Below, in pieces: positions 33,791 to 42,650 of a stretch of 64,000 nt of DNA. The notes beneath the pieces were generated by a model that was not told the DNA's origin, made no database searches, and saw nothing but the letters and a program-made list of their open reading frames with translations. Both the position numbers and the translations under genes were made by a program. The DNA lies in NCBI GenBank assembly GCA_002494895.1, contig DADA01000014.1, positions 13,481-77,480 on the forward strand. Reading direction: 5' to 3'. This DNA comes from Nitrososphaera sp. UBA210. GTDB lineage: Archaea > Thermoproteota > Nitrososphaeria > Nitrososphaerales > Nitrososphaeraceae. Position 1 is the first letter of the stretch. The number at the start of each line of letters is the position of its first letter.

Positions 33791-34366
33791 TCAATAATCA
33801 AAGAACTTTTGGATGTCGTCCTTTTCGGAAATGAGTGCGAGCCAGTCCACAACGCCTGTGCGTTTCGGCGACTTGCGGCGCAGCGTCGAAACTATTTCGC
33901 CAGCGGTCTGCTCGGGAGTCCTGCCCGTGGTGTCAAACTCGGCCACCTTTTGCCTGCCAAAGGTCTTGACAGAGTCGTAGAAAGAAACGCCCAGAATCTC
34001 GCTTGACACGTTCTCGCGGACCTTGCCGTAATCGTATTGCCTGCCTTCCAGAGTTTTCTGCAGCTCGTACGGGGACCTGCGAAGGACCGCGGCCATGTCA
34101 ATTCCAGCGGGCTTTAGCACGTAAGGCGCAAGGTGCCCCACCACAATGAGATCGTCTTTGGAGCGTAGAAGCCTGCCGAGCTGGCCCGTCAGTTTTTTGA
34201 CATCCACATCCAGCCCGCGGCCGGTCTTTTTCAGAATGGCGCCCTCTTCGATCGCTATGCTGTTGATGTCAACCACATCCGCCCCGGTCTTTTTCGCAAC
34301 CAGCCTTGCGCTGGTATGCTTGCCAACCCCGGGGTTGCCGGTAATGACCAGCCGGAATTCTTTCAA
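33791..34366 (-). CDS. AK6/Fap7-type nucleotide kinase
   Basis: 191 residues related to AK6/Fap7, the nucleotide kinase that helps late small ribosomal subunit maturation. P-loop GNPGVGKHT at 10-18, and the AK6-like blocks VGHLAPYVL, VLRRSPYEL, and REN-SSEILGVSFYDS. His17 occupies the place where a Ser/Thr normally coordinates Mg in Walker A; Thr18 follows and may substitute. The TTG start has no better alternative. In archaea the gene is often near other translation genes; here it is followed by an unrelated gene. Confidence 0.75.
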   Translation of the reverse strand: MKEFRLVITGNPGVGKHTSARLVAKKTGADVVDINSIAIEEGAILKKTGRGLDVDVKKLTGQLGRLLRSKDDLIVVGHLAPYVLKPAGIDMAAVLRRSPYELQKTLEGRQYDYGKVRENVSSEILGVSFYDSVKTFGRQKVAEFDTTGRTPEQTAGEIVSTLRRKSPKRTGVVDWLALISEKDDIQKFFDY

Positions 34367-34438
34367 TGGGGGATATTTGCGGAGTGGGTATTTCCACCTT
34401 GCTGATATCTTTATCGGCTGGTCCCACGAATTAATGCC

Positions 34439-34555
34439 ATGCGGGCCTGTGAATCATGCGGCAGGGTCAGGTTCTACTCAATCAATTTCCTCTTCTCAAA
34501 AACGATCTGCAACGAATGCTACATGAAAATGAAGGAGAGGCAGGGCAAGGCCTAG
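34439..34555 (+). CDS. 38-residue zinc-finger ORF
   Basis: ATG start; CESC near the N-terminus and CNEC near residue 27 form a four-Cys zinc site (ACESCGRVRFYSI ... ICNECYMKMK). ATCTTTATC about 28 bases upstream fits a leaderless transcript. The final codons overlap the stop of the convergent 138-residue zinc-ribbon gene by four bases. Zinc-binding seems sure if it is translated; function unknown. Confidence 0.6.
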   Translation: MRACESCGRVRFYSINFLFSKTICNECYMKMKERQGKA

Positions 34556-34968
34556 CCCTGTGCGCTTCCGCACTTGTTGCAGAACTTGGCATTGCTCTTC
34601 ATCCTGCCGCCGCAATGGATGCAGAATTTCATTTCAGGCTCCAGAGTTTCTCTGTCCAGAGGGGTCAGCTGCGGCGGTATCAAGTCTCCAGTCCGCGCCG
34701 TCTCGCCTCCCTTGTACATGTCGGTGACGGCGCCTGATGGCCTGAAAGAATCATCTACGTCCGGGGCAAGATCCGAATCCTTCTTGGCGCCCTTTTCTTC
34801 AAGGTATGCCAGGAGCCGGGGCCCGCGCTCGCCGGTTGACGGAACGTTGACCTGATCTCCAAGCCACAATGCAAATTTCCTCAGAGTCATCTCGGGGGTT
34901 GAAAATGTGAGCGAGTGGGTTGACATGTACTCTTCGGTGGCGGCCCTGCCGTTGAAAGCCTTGGTCAT
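34552..34968 (-). CDS. Zinc-ribbon protein, unknown
   Basis: 138 residues. The last 25 carry a zinc ribbon of the zf-ribbon_3 type (CIHCGGRMKSNAKFCNKCG). The N-terminal 60 residues form a helical region (LRKFALWLGDQVNV), the middle is acidic and disordered. The gene at 34999-35505 ends with a closely similar ribbon (CIICGATIPSKAKFCSKCG), so both probably evolved by domain sharing. Function unknown; protein-protein or nucleic-acid contact is typical of such ribbons. Confidence 0.68.
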   Translation of the reverse strand: MTKAFNGRAATEEYMSTHSLTFSTPEMTLRKFALWLGDQVNVPSTGERGPRLLAYLEEKGAKKDSDLAPDVDDSFRPSGAVTDMYKGGETARTGDLIPPQLTPLDRETLEPEMKFCIHCGGRMKSNAKFCNKCGSAQG

Positions 34969-34998
34969 TGTTCAGAACTGTCAAAAAGTGGCTATTAT

Positions 34999-35505
34999 CT
35001 ATTGCGAACGGCCGCATTTGCTGCAGAATTTTGCCTTCGATGGTATAGTGGCCCCGCAGATGATGCAGTTCTTGCTCGTTGGGCGCGGGATCTCGATGTC
35101 AACATTTCGGAAGGTGGGCTCTATCTGTGGAGATGGCAGCGTGTATTCCGTGCTTCCGCCCCCGGCTGATGGCCCGACTGTCCCGCCTGCGCTGACGAAC
35201 CCGCCAATACCAAACCCTGCCTGCGGGCCAGACGGGGAAGAGCTGCCCCCGGTAGGGCTCTTTATCGACGTGCCCTTGTCCATCGCGCCCTTCATCTCTA
35301 GAATCACGCGCACCGCGAGAAAATTGAGCGCCGACATTGCCACCATGTACTCGCCTATCTTGGCAAAGAATTCCTTCTCGTTTATCCTGCCCTGCCTGTA
35401 GAGCTGGTTCGCGTCGATGAATGTCTCGTACAGGTTCTGGGTGTCGTTGATCAGCTGCTTTAGCTTTTCAGTCAACCCTCCGAGAGTGTCGACGCCAAAA
35501 GACAT
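34999..35505 (-). CDS. Helical zinc-ribbon protein, unknown
   Basis: 168 residues. An N-terminal helical domain (1-75), a Gly/Ser/Pro-rich linker (about 78-120) and a C-terminal zinc ribbon with two CxxC pairs. The order helix, low-complexity linker, ribbon resembles the 138-residue neighbour. It starts with ATG, 50 bases from the helicase stop. No function predicted; no catalytic motif. Confidence 0.68.
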   Translation of the reverse strand: MSFGVDTLGGLTEKLKQLINDTQNLYETFIDANQLYRQGRINEKEFFAKIGEYMVAMSALNFLAVRVILEMKGAMDKGTSIKSPTGGSSSPSGPQAGFGIGGFVSAGGTVGPSAGGGSTEYTLPSPQIEPTFRNVDIEIPRPTSKNCIICGATIPSKAKFCSKCGRSQ

Positions 35506-35555
35506 TGATGAAAAAGAAAGGTGAAGCGGGCTTTAAAAATTGTTGGTATGCCCGC

Positions 35556-36926
35556 TCAAGAGTAGTTATTTCCGCGGTTCTGTCCGCCATAGCTGCGCCT
35601 TCCGCCGCCATAGCTTCTGCCACCGCTGCTGCGCCTGTTGCCATAGCCACCGCCTCCATAGCTGCGCCTGGAGCCGCCATAGCCCCTTCCACTTCCGCCG
35701 CTGCGGCTGCCATAGCCGCCGCCTCCATACCCGCCGGAGTGTCGGCGGTAGCCGCCGTACGAGTTGCGCTGCGTGGCCACCGGCACCGCGATTCCGAGCT
35801 CGTCGTTGAGCTTGCGGATCGGGAGCTTTGTCAGCCCAAGTATCCTTTCAAAGTCAGCGACTCTGTCCTGAGAGACGAGCGATATTGCTTTGCCTACTCC
35901 GCCTGCCCTCGCCGTCCTTCCAATCCTGTGGAAGTAAACGTTGGGATCGTCGGGGACGTCGTAGTTGATCACGTGGCCGACTGCTGGCACGTCGATTCCC
36001 CTGGCGGCGATGTCAGTTGCAACAAGGATGTCTTCGGTCCCCTTTCTGAACTTGAACATCGAATTGTCCCTCTGCTTCTGGGTCAAGTCGCCGTGGATGG
36101 TGACTGCCCTAAAGCCGTCCTGCCTTAACTTGTACGACAGCCTGTCCGCCCTCTGCTTTGTGGCTGCAAACACTATGGTCTGCGCCTTTTCGCTCTGGTT
36201 CTGCTTGATAAAGTTGGTCAGGTGCCTTATTTTTTCCCGCTCTTCGACTACCAGGTAAGACTGGTCTATGGTGTCTAGCGCGACTTCTTCCTCGTTGAGC
36301 CTCACTTCCTCAATGTCGTCCTTCATGTATTCCTCTGCGAGCCTCAGGATCTCTGGTGGCATCGTTGCGGAGAAAAGGCATGTCTGCCTGTCCTCGTTTA
36401 CGTAGAACAGGATGAACTTGATGTCGTCAATGAATCCCATGTCGAGCATCCTGTCAGCCTCGTCGAGCACAACGAACTTTACATAGTCCAGAATTATCGA
36501 GCCCTGCTTGATGTGGTCGATAAGCCTGCCGGGCGTAGCGACAACTATCTGCACGCCTCGCCTCAGCTTGTCTAGCTGCACGTTGATGCTCTGGCCTCCG
36601 TAGATGGAGACCATCCTGATTCCTGTGTACTTTGCGAACCGGCTTATCTCATTTGTTACCTGCACCGCAAGTTCCCTTGTCGGGGCAAGTATCAGCGCCT
36701 GCACTGGGCCATCTGGCTTTATGCGGGACAAAATGGGCAGTCCAAATGCTGCCGTCTTGCCGGTCCCTGTGTGCGCCTGCCCCACGACATCTTTACCCTG
36801 TAAAATAAGGGGTATAGCTGCCTCTTGTATGGGGAAGGGCTCATCGAATTTATTTTCTCTGAGTGCTCTTGTTAACTCTGCACTCAGACCCAATTCTTCA
36901 AACGTCTTGGTCATTTCTTTTTTCAC
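35556..36926 (-). CDS. DEAD-box RNA helicase with RGG/Tyr-rich tail
   Basis: 456 residues. All helicase motifs are intact: AHTGTGKT, PTRELA, VLDEADRM, SAT, ATDIAARGID and HRIGRTAR. From about residue 385 the tail is a low-complexity array of Tyr-Gly-Gly, Arg-Arg and Ser units (YGGG-type repeats), the kind that binds RNA weakly and can phase separate. Bacterial and archaeal DEAD proteins of this type unwind structured RNA in cold or during ribosome assembly. A GTG begins the frame; ATG four codons later is equally possible. The leader is long (no TATA close to the start), suggesting post-transcriptional control. Confidence 0.94.
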   Translation of the reverse strand: MKKEMTKTFEELGLSAELTRALRENKFDEPFPIQEAAIPLILQGKDVVGQAHTGTGKTAAFGLPILSRIKPDGPVQALILAPTRELAVQVTNEISRFAKYTGIRMVSIYGGQSINVQLDKLRRGVQIVVATPGRLIDHIKQGSIILDYVKFVVLDEADRMLDMGFIDDIKFILFYVNEDRQTCLFSATMPPEILRLAEEYMKDDIEEVRLNEEEVALDTIDQSYLVVEEREKIRHLTNFIKQNQSEKAQTIVFAATKQRADRLSYKLRQDGFRAVTIHGDLTQKQRDNSMFKFRKGTEDILVATDIAARGIDVPAVGHVINYDVPDDPNVYFHRIGRTARAGGVGKAISLVSQDRVADFERILGLTKLPIRKLNDELGIAVPVATQRNSYGGYRRHSGGYGGGGYGSRSGGSGRGYGGSRRSYGGGGYGNRRSSGGRSYGGGRRSYGGQNRGNNYS

Positions 36927-37144
36927 TTTGTGTGTATGTATGCTTTTGCATTACAACAAAAGCCAAGGGAAGATGTGAAAAGCCGTTTAATCGTACTTGT
37001 CCAAATCCGCCGTCTGTGACTCTTGCTTGCTCTAGATTGGGCGGACAGAGATATAAGGTATACGATGGAAGGTGTTACCCTAGGGGAAGAAGTTACAGAC
37101 CATCTTACAACTGCCTGGCGAAAAAAAGAGGGTGAGGAGCGTTT

Positions 37145-37996
37145 TCAGTATCTAATGTCAAGCTCGTGTGCTCCGCCCCTCGTAACTTCAAAGCCGTTCA
37201 CTACCCTGTCAGTGCCGTCAGGGAATGCCACAACGATCACGTACTCGCCTGGCGGCAGGCTTAGACCGAACTGACCGTTGACAGAGACGAACGCGCTTGC
37301 AACAAAGTCTGTTCCCTGCTGGACTGCCAGTACTGTTGCGCCTATTGCCGGCAGGCCTCCGGGCCCAGCCACGTATCCATGCACTACTCCAGGCTCGGTC
37401 CCTGCGGGAAGCGCCGTATTGACGTTGGTATTTGGCGGGATGCCTCCGCTGATGATAAAGCCGGCGAGCGCCAAGGCTCCCGCTATCCCGACTGCCGTAT
37501 AGATTGCTAGTCTGTAGCTTTTCCCTTTTGTTTCAATGACTTTTGGCTCGGATACCTCCGGTTGTGCCTGCATGGACGGCTGGGGCGGTTCGCTTCTCCA
37601 CGTTTCCTTGTGAAGCCTGTCACGGTGATCATGGGATGCGCCATAGCTTCCGAGGCCGCCGGTGTACTCGCCGGTCACTTCGAGCACGTCTTCCGAGTCG
37701 GATATTTCTTTCAGGATATCTAGCGTGAGCTTTTGGTTGGTCACGTAGTGAGTCCCGTTGTCATATATTGCAGGGCTCATGCCTGTCTTGTTGATTATGT
37801 AGTTCCGCACTTCTTCGGTGTCGAGCCCTCCTTTGGTAAAGACCTCCAGAAGGTACATCGGCACAATGTCGGGGTTCTCCATCTGGCGGAGCAGAAGGTT
37901 ATCTACAAGCGCAGGGTCAACTTTTGGCAGATGCGTCCTGTAGTTCTTTTGCAGCTCCTCAAACTGCAGCTTTAGCTCCAGTAGTTCTGTTGTCAT
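37145..37996 (-). CDS. Membrane protein with carboxypeptidase-regulatory-like domain
   Basis: 283 residues from the ATG at 37996, since a GTATATC element lies about 30 bases before it. The N-terminal 150 residues are soluble and helical (LKLQFEELQKNY, VDNLLLRQMENPDIVPMYLLEVFTKGG). A membrane helix (about 167-190, YRLAIYTAVGIAGALALAGF) follows. The C-terminal 90 residues resemble carboxypeptidase-regulatory/PEGA-like Ig folds (GYVAGPGGLPAIGATV, VSVNGQFGLSLPPGEYVI). The topology puts the Ig domain outside. A sensor with a cytoplasmic helical domain is one guess. Confidence 0.62.
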   Translation of the reverse strand: MTTELLELKLQFEELQKNYRTHLPKVDPALVDNLLLRQMENPDIVPMYLLEVFTKGGLDTEEVRNYIINKTGMSPAIYDNGTHYVTNQKLTLDILKEISDSEDVLEVTGEYTGGLGSYGASHDHRDRLHKETWRSEPPQPSMQAQPEVSEPKVIETKGKSYRLAIYTAVGIAGALALAGFIISGGIPPNTNVNTALPAGTEPGVVHGYVAGPGGLPAIGATVLAVQQGTDFVASAFVSVNGQFGLSLPPGEYVIVVAFPDGTDRVVNGFEVTRGGAHELDIRY

Positions 37997-38170
37997 GGCT
38001 TGATTATCGTGCCGGTTCATAGATATACTTCTTTGAAGACGCGCGTTCAAAATAGACAGAACGGGTAAATTCTTACACTTGCTGCTTAAGCAGCCTCTGC
38101 CAGCGTCTAAGATACGGCCTATCCCGCACCGCACGAAAAATCTTAATTATCGCCGGCGCTGTTCTTAACT

Positions 38171-38998
38171 GTGGAAGGCGAGAATGGCGAAATCGATACG
38201 ACTTCGCTGGTCGCCGGTTTATTCATGGAGCTTGCCAGCGAAACCCGGCTCTCTATTCTGATGTCACTTTACAAGAAACCATCCAGGCTAAGCTCACTTT
38301 CAAGGGAGCTCAACACTACAGTCCAGGACGTCTACCGCAACCTGAACAGGATGACAGGGGAAGGTCTTGTCACAAAGGGCGATGGTATGTTCAGCATCAC
38401 CGAGTACGGCATGATGGTAGTCAACCAGGTTCCATATTTTACATTCATGAAGAAGCACCATCTGTTCTTTGAGTCGCATAGCATTACCAGGAGCGGAATC
38501 CCGGCAAAGTTCCTGCTCAGGGTCGGAGAGCTTGCGGAATGCGAAATGGTAAGCAGCGTCACAGCGGTATTCCAGAGGCTGAAAAAGATGGAATCTGGAG
38601 CAAACCGCTCGTTGAAGGCTCTGGTAGCCCAGGCGTGGCCTGAAGAGGGCCAGATATTCATTGACCGGGCTTCACAGGGGATTAACGTGTTCGCTATCAC
38701 CGGCCACAACACCGTACTGCCTGTGAGTGTAGCCGAAACAGTCGCCAATTCATTGGAAAAGCTTGCTTCCGCAGGTTTTTTCAAGCCAAAGATGATCGAG
38801 AAAGTGAGCGTCGCGATATACGTAGTTGATGACACTCAGGCTGCAATCATTTTCCCGAATAAAGGCGGAGAGGTTGACATGACCACGCTTTTCGTAAGCG
38901 AGGATAGAATGTTTTGCGACTGGTGCTCGGATGTGTTCGAGTACTTCTGGCAGGGTGCCAAACGTTCGGACACAAAGAAGATGAAGCTCGTGGAATGA
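38171..38998 (+). CDS. FilR1-type winged-helix regulator
   Basis: 275 residues. An ArsR-like winged helix (about 15-85: ETRLSILMSLYKKPSRLSSLSRELNTTVQDVYRNLNRM) is followed by a central sensor domain of the methanogenesis regulator FilR1 type (DUF1724), with QIFIDRASQGINVFAITG and the final WCSDVFEYFW. The GTG start is preceded by TCTTAATTATCG about 28 bases upstream. Related regulators in methanogens control methane metabolism; here the target and ligand are unknown. Cys residues (CEMV, CDWC) near the domain end may matter. Confidence 0.82.
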   Translation: MEGENGEIDTTSLVAGLFMELASETRLSILMSLYKKPSRLSSLSRELNTTVQDVYRNLNRMTGEGLVTKGDGMFSITEYGMMVVNQVPYFTFMKKHHLFFESHSITRSGIPAKFLLRVGELAECEMVSSVTAVFQRLKKMESGANRSLKALVAQAWPEEGQIFIDRASQGINVFAITGHNTVLPVSVAETVANSLEKLASAGFFKPKMIEKVSVAIYVVDDTQAAIIFPNKGGEVDMTTLFVSEDRMFCDWCSDVFEYFWQGAKRSDTKKMKLVE

Positions 38999-39202
38999 CT
39001 TGACTGTATGCGATAACTGTGACCAAAATTCGATCTACACCATGAGCGAACCGGATTCATCTATCGTGAACCAGTATGTCATCCGACCCAATCCTCAGAT
39101 ACCCAATTGCTTTCAGATAGTCGTTGGGCTGGAGCGATATTCTGTATCCAGCATTACTTCATTTTGAATCGCGCTTTTGCAATCTTGCACGCCATCCGAA
39201 GT

Positions 39203-39682
39203 CTAGCGTTTCGTATATACTTCTTTCACGGCTACGCCGTACTCCAAAACAATCCTCTTTCGCATGTACGGCACAAGTCGATAATGTAACGAATAATATC
39301 CACTTTCCTTTACCAGCAATCCTCTGGTAACAAGGGAAATGAATCCTCCTGCTATCTTTGAAGGATGCTGAATCCCGTATGATTTGCAGAACCGGTTTCT
39401 TTTCAGGTGATATTCTTTCAAGGAAAAATACTGCCGGTTAGTGTCAAGTATTAGCGGCCACACAACATATTCCCATACGAGTCTGCGATGTTCTGTTGAT
39501 TTTGCGTGCTTTCCTTTTCGTGTTGACTCTTGATGCGCTTTCTCTAGGCCAAGGCCTTTGTATTCTTGCCCTGCATGTAGAACTATGTCATTAATGGAGC
39601 CTACCTGCTTATAGGGATTTGTTAGTCGTCCAAGCCGGAAATCCATCAAGAGCTTTTTATTTATCTCATTCTTTCTAGCCAC
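39203..39682 (-). CDS. Conserved basic protein, unknown
   Basis: 159 residues, strongly basic, with aromatic-rich C-terminus (SGYYSLHYRLVPYMRKRIVLEYGV). GTG start after a TAATAATT element about 30 bases upstream. A histidine/tyrosine-rich middle (AKSTEHRRLVWEYVVWPLI) may be a DNA-binding helix-turn-helix region, but nothing is diagnostic. Codon use is a little more A/T-rich than the core genes beside it. Confidence 0.5.
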   Translation of the reverse strand: MARKNEINKKLLMDFRLGRLTNPYKQVGSINDIVLHAGQEYKGLGLEKAHQESTRKGKHAKSTEHRRLVWEYVVWPLILDTNRQYFSLKEYHLKRNRFCKSYGIQHPSKIAGGFISLVTRGLLVKESGYYSLHYRLVPYMRKRIVLEYGVAVKEVYTKR

Positions 39683-39964
39683 CAGGTCATTACAAGGCGG
39701 CGGGATGAATTATTAGTCAGTGCAAGAATTCATGATGACGTTATGGAGTCTCGGTTTTCTTCCGACCTTTGGCTTCAGGAAAAAACTTTTACTTCTGCGA
39801 TTACTCACTGGCGCCTCCATGGGAGAATCTAGCTGCAGCCGTTACCACCCGAAGGTAGTCGGATCATCAATCACATAACTTGGAAAAAGAGATACGCCGT
39901 ATAGGATCCATCACAGTGAAATGCCTTGCGTTGATAGTGAGGTTAGCTCTACGCTGGACCCGGA

Positions 39965-40372
39965 CTATGCTGGCAGCCATTTACTAATGTGGGGCAGCAC
40001 TTTGTCTTCAATGATGTCAGTTACCCCAGAGCCACTCTCAAAGGAAATCAGAAGAAAGAAGCTAGGTTTTTCCTTTGAAGAAATAGTGACAGTCGCGCGG
40101 ATCAGCTTCTCGTAAATGCCCATGGAATAGCGAAGCTTGCCGAGCTTTGACTGAAAGGTTTCCCTCATCAAGGCGCGCGTCACTGCTTCCAATGCGTATT
40201 GTTCGGTCTCTTTTTTCGTCATTAATGGGGCGAGACCTGGCCGGTATGCGGATGTAACCATACGACCGAGGTGATTTGCAACTCCTGCAAACCTGACTGA
40301 ACGATCCTTTCCCAAAATCTCTTCGCACAATTTCTGCAGCTTTTTCTCATCTGTCGTCTGTTTTTCTGTCAA
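39965..40372 (-). CDS. Thaumarchaeal DUF6659-like protein
   Basis: 135 residues. The layout KLCEEILGKDRSVRFAGVANHLGRM, ETEQYALEAVTRALMRETFQSKLG, IYEKLIRATVTI, then a strand (FFLLISFE) and a final helix resembles a family common in soil Nitrososphaera; I recall it as DUF6659 but cannot verify. Roadblock-like folds have this order of elements. No operon neighbour. Function unknown. Confidence 0.55.
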   Translation of the reverse strand: MTEKQTTDEKKLQKLCEEILGKDRSVRFAGVANHLGRMVTSAYRPGLAPLMTKKETEQYALEAVTRALMRETFQSKLGKLRYSMGIYEKLIRATVTISSKEKPSFFLLISFESGSGVTDIIEDKVLPHISKWLPA

Positions 40373-40445
40373 CGAGACCTAGATTATCCAACTGCGTTCG
40401 TCCTATTATCATTGCCTGTCAGTCATGCCGGGACATAGGTTCTGT

Positions 40446-40712
40446 TCATGCAGTTCTAGAATGCCATTTCTTGGTTGCTAACACGGATCGCTGTATCACC
40501 ACACCATGAGATTTATTCCAGCGACAGTTCACAAACGAACGCTTCGTTCCGATATCGCATTTAAGGCGATCCGCATACATTACACGAATAAATTCTTCGT
40601 CTTCGGTTCTTGCACCATCCAATTTGTGCCCTGACTTTAGTGAATAATGGCTTGGCAGCGCGGCCGAGCAATACGCGCGACTTGCTTGAGAAGCCTTCTG
40701 ACCTCTTGCCAC
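40446..40712 (-). CDS. Hypothetical ORF (doubtful)
   Basis: 88 residues from GTG. Basic, with three Cys but no clear motif. The frame is open, but composition is uneven and no clear TATA-like element stands at the right distance. It could be a short noncoding read-through. I list it because no overlapping gene explains the region. Confidence 0.25.
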   Translation of the reverse strand: MARGQKASQASRAYCSAALPSHYSLKSGHKLDGARTEDEEFIRVMYADRLKCDIGTKRSFVNCRWNKSHGVVIQRSVLATKKWHSRTA

Positions 40713-40769
40713 TTAATATGTGACAATCAATATCGTGAAACGTTTTATGTTTGGTAGTAGTTTATATCC

Positions 40770-41222
40770 TTGGTATCGATGGATGATACAGACCTCAAGA
40801 TAATCAAGAGGCTTTTGTCAGATGCGAGAATGTCGTATAGGAAAATAGCAGATGCAATCGGTGTTTCGCCTCCGACGGTTCTTGCAAGAGTAGAAAAGCT
40901 AGAACAAAACGGAATAATCAAGTCCTATTCTGCTTTGCTCGATCATGAAAAACTAGGGTATGATCTAACGGCCGTAATAGAAATAACGGCTGCCAAAGGC
41001 AAGATCGTAGATATAGAAAGGCAAATCGCAAGGTTTCCGAACGTCTGTGCGGTTTATGATACCACCGGCTTGACGGATATGATGGTCATTGCAAAGTTCA
41101 GGAATAGAAGAGAGCTCAGCAATTTCGTTAAGAAGGATCTATCCTTGCCCTTCGTGGAAAGAACGAATACTCATCTCGTTTTGCTTACAATCAAAGAAGA
41201 CTTCCGCTTGGCAGATTCCTAG
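40770..41222 (+). CDS. Lrp/AsnC-family transcriptional regulator
   Basis: 150 residues. N-terminal helix-turn-helix (LLSDARMSYRKIADAIGVSPPTVLARVEKLEQNGIIKSY region) and a C-terminal RAM ligand domain (TAVIEITAAKG, GLTDMMVIAKFR, then VVLLTIKEDF-like strand). Lrp proteins form octamers and respond to amino acids. The TTG at 40770 and ATG at 40779 are both possible. A TTATATCC element stands close to the start, so an upstream CGTTTTATG may be the real TATA box. The gene is solitary; targets unknown. Confidence 0.88.
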   Translation: MVSMDDTDLKIIKRLLSDARMSYRKIADAIGVSPPTVLARVEKLEQNGIIKSYSALLDHEKLGYDLTAVIEITAAKGKIVDIERQIARFPNVCAVYDTTGLTDMMVIAKFRNRRELSNFVKKDLSLPFVERTNTHLVLLTIKEDFRLADS

Positions 41223-41407
41223 CAAGTTTCAGAGCTGGGTGTTCGTGCACGCAAGGTGCGAACCGCTAACCCGGAGCAGCTGCTCTCGCCGGATTGTTTT
41301 CGCTCATCCACGCAGGAATCGCTACGAGCAGCCTGTTTTCCAAGAGAACGGCGAGCTTACGTATTGTTATTAATTGCCATTGGATTCGCTCACAGAATTA
41401 ACGATTG

Positions 41408-41424
41408 TAACGCCAAGTGGCGCT
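41408..41424. other. Short hairpin with T tail
   Basis: CGCCA and TGGCG form a five-base stem with an AG loop, followed by CTTTT on the plus strand. It lies about 190 bases after the Lrp stop and could end its transcript. Weak signal; nothing else in 41223-41455 is gene-like. Confidence 0.3.
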
Positions 41425-41491
41425 TTTCATGGCATGTGGTAAATTATTCTTTAGAATATCTTATATCTAGCCGCTGCAAATATTGTTAACA

Positions 41492-41647
41492 ATGTTAGAG
41501 AATTTGTCTCTGGGGTTATATCCCGTGGTTGGATTCGTCCTGACCTTACTTGCACTGGAAACAGGGTGGCACTTTGGGGTTTGCAAGCTTCACGACAGCA
41601 CAATCGCACCATGCATGTTCAAACAAGTAAAAATGTTACTTGGTTGA
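41492..41647 (+). CDS. 51-residue single-pass membrane ORF
   Basis: ATG start, with ATATCTTATATC about 26 bases upstream. One hydrophobic segment (about residues 8-21) followed by a Cys/His-containing tail. It might be the N-terminal part of a longer, broken membrane protein, since the C-terminus is unordered. Family unknown. Confidence 0.4.
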   Translation: MLENLSLGLYPVVGFVLTLLALETGWHFGVCKLHDSTIAPCMFKQVKMLLG

Positions 41648-41756
41648 TTATCTGAATGATGCTCAGCTTTTCCAGCGTGAGAAAATCGCCGTTAGCCGAG
41701 GCTAAAAATAAAACGGTAGCAACAAATACTCGTGCATTCACGGAGGATTATACAAC

Positions 41757-42338
41757 ATGACCATTGCGCAGACAACAATGATTGCTGCTAGCTTGGCAGT
41801 ACTTATCTACGTTGCAGTCGTTGTTAGTGGCAGTTTTGTATCACAGAGCACTACTAACAATGATCCAGCTGCTTTGCGTACAGAGGCTGATTCCGCATTA
41901 CAGAAACAGATGACTGCAAGTTCAGCCTATGTCCATCAATCAGACATAGGGAGGACATCCCTGACCATACTTCTTAACGGCATAACTTTGCGTAATGACG
42001 AGTTTATTCTTCTGTTTGACTCGACACCTTATGCAAGCAGAGGGCATATAGCATTTAATTTGCCGTGTAATCCTGACAACCCAAGCGTTCCTATATTCCA
42101 GTTGCTTGATGGCCGAGCGCCTTTTCTGGTATCACACCCTCCTGCCTATATTCCACAAATATCCAGTCCACCGGATACTTGTCTATATCACGCTCAATTT
42201 GGCTTCGGAGATCCTGTGACGGATCTTGCATTGAAGAATGTATCTGGCGAGGAAATTACCCTCAGAGGTCCGCACACAGTAGTCATCGTAACTCATGAAT
42301 CGTATCTCCCTGAAACACCGTCTCCGTTAGGACACTGA
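41757..42338 (+). CDS. Exported/anchored protein, unknown
   Basis: 193 residues with an N-terminal membrane segment (about 8-27) and an extracytoplasmic beta-rich domain (TSLTILLNGITLRNDEFILLFDSTPYASRGHIAFNLPC). Two Cys (LPCNPD, DTCLYH) may form a disulfide. A GGAGGATTA ribosome-binding-like sequence is 7 bases before the ATG, unusual here where most genes are leaderless. Function unknown. It is in the stretch of lineage-specific genes between Lrp and AbrB. Confidence 0.6.
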   Translation: MTIAQTTMIAASLAVLIYVAVVVSGSFVSQSTTNNDPAALRTEADSALQKQMTASSAYVHQSDIGRTSLTILLNGITLRNDEFILLFDSTPYASRGHIAFNLPCNPDNPSVPIFQLLDGRAPFLVSHPPAYIPQISSPPDTCLYHAQFGFGDPVTDLALKNVSGEEITLRGPHTVVIVTHESYLPETPSPLGH

Positions 42339-42650
42339 TAAAAACGTCAAACATTCGATTCATTACAAAGCCCACTATTTTTCACCGGACCGGAAGCAAA
42401 ACTCATGTCGCGGCGGTGGAAAAATAGCCTTGGCAGCATCAAAGGATTCTCACATAGGTTACTACCCATGCCGGAGGTTATGGTGAAACATGGCTGAATA
42501 ATTTGTCGGAATTTAACTAATGGAGAAATGATGACCGATTATTTAACGGTATGAAGTATGTTGTCTTCAAGTTATTTTGGCTGTTACCCGCAGTCCGTTC
42601 GTGTGCTATTCAAGTTTAAATCTATACGCAGCATACTAGCCTGCAAGAGA
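42339..42650. other. Intergenic region with imperfect inverted repeat
   Basis: 312 bases with no convincing gene. It contains an inverted repeat: CTATTTTTCACC (42375-42386) and GGTGGAAAAATAG (42415-42427), one base off perfect, with a 28-base GC-rich loop. The right end carries AGTTTAAATC (about 42615) as a TATA box for the next gene. No ORF of coding quality found. Confidence 0.4.

Noticed and set aside
33756..33852. N-terminal extension of the DUF4287 protein
   Set aside because: Would overlap the AK6-type kinase gene; TATA-like element and domain start point to the ATG at 33756.
37023..37274. Plus-strand frame of 83 codons near the membrane protein gene
   Set aside because: Overlaps the end of the 37145-37996 gene by 130 bases; composition typical of shadow in its second half. 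A short real peptide in the first half cannot be excluded.
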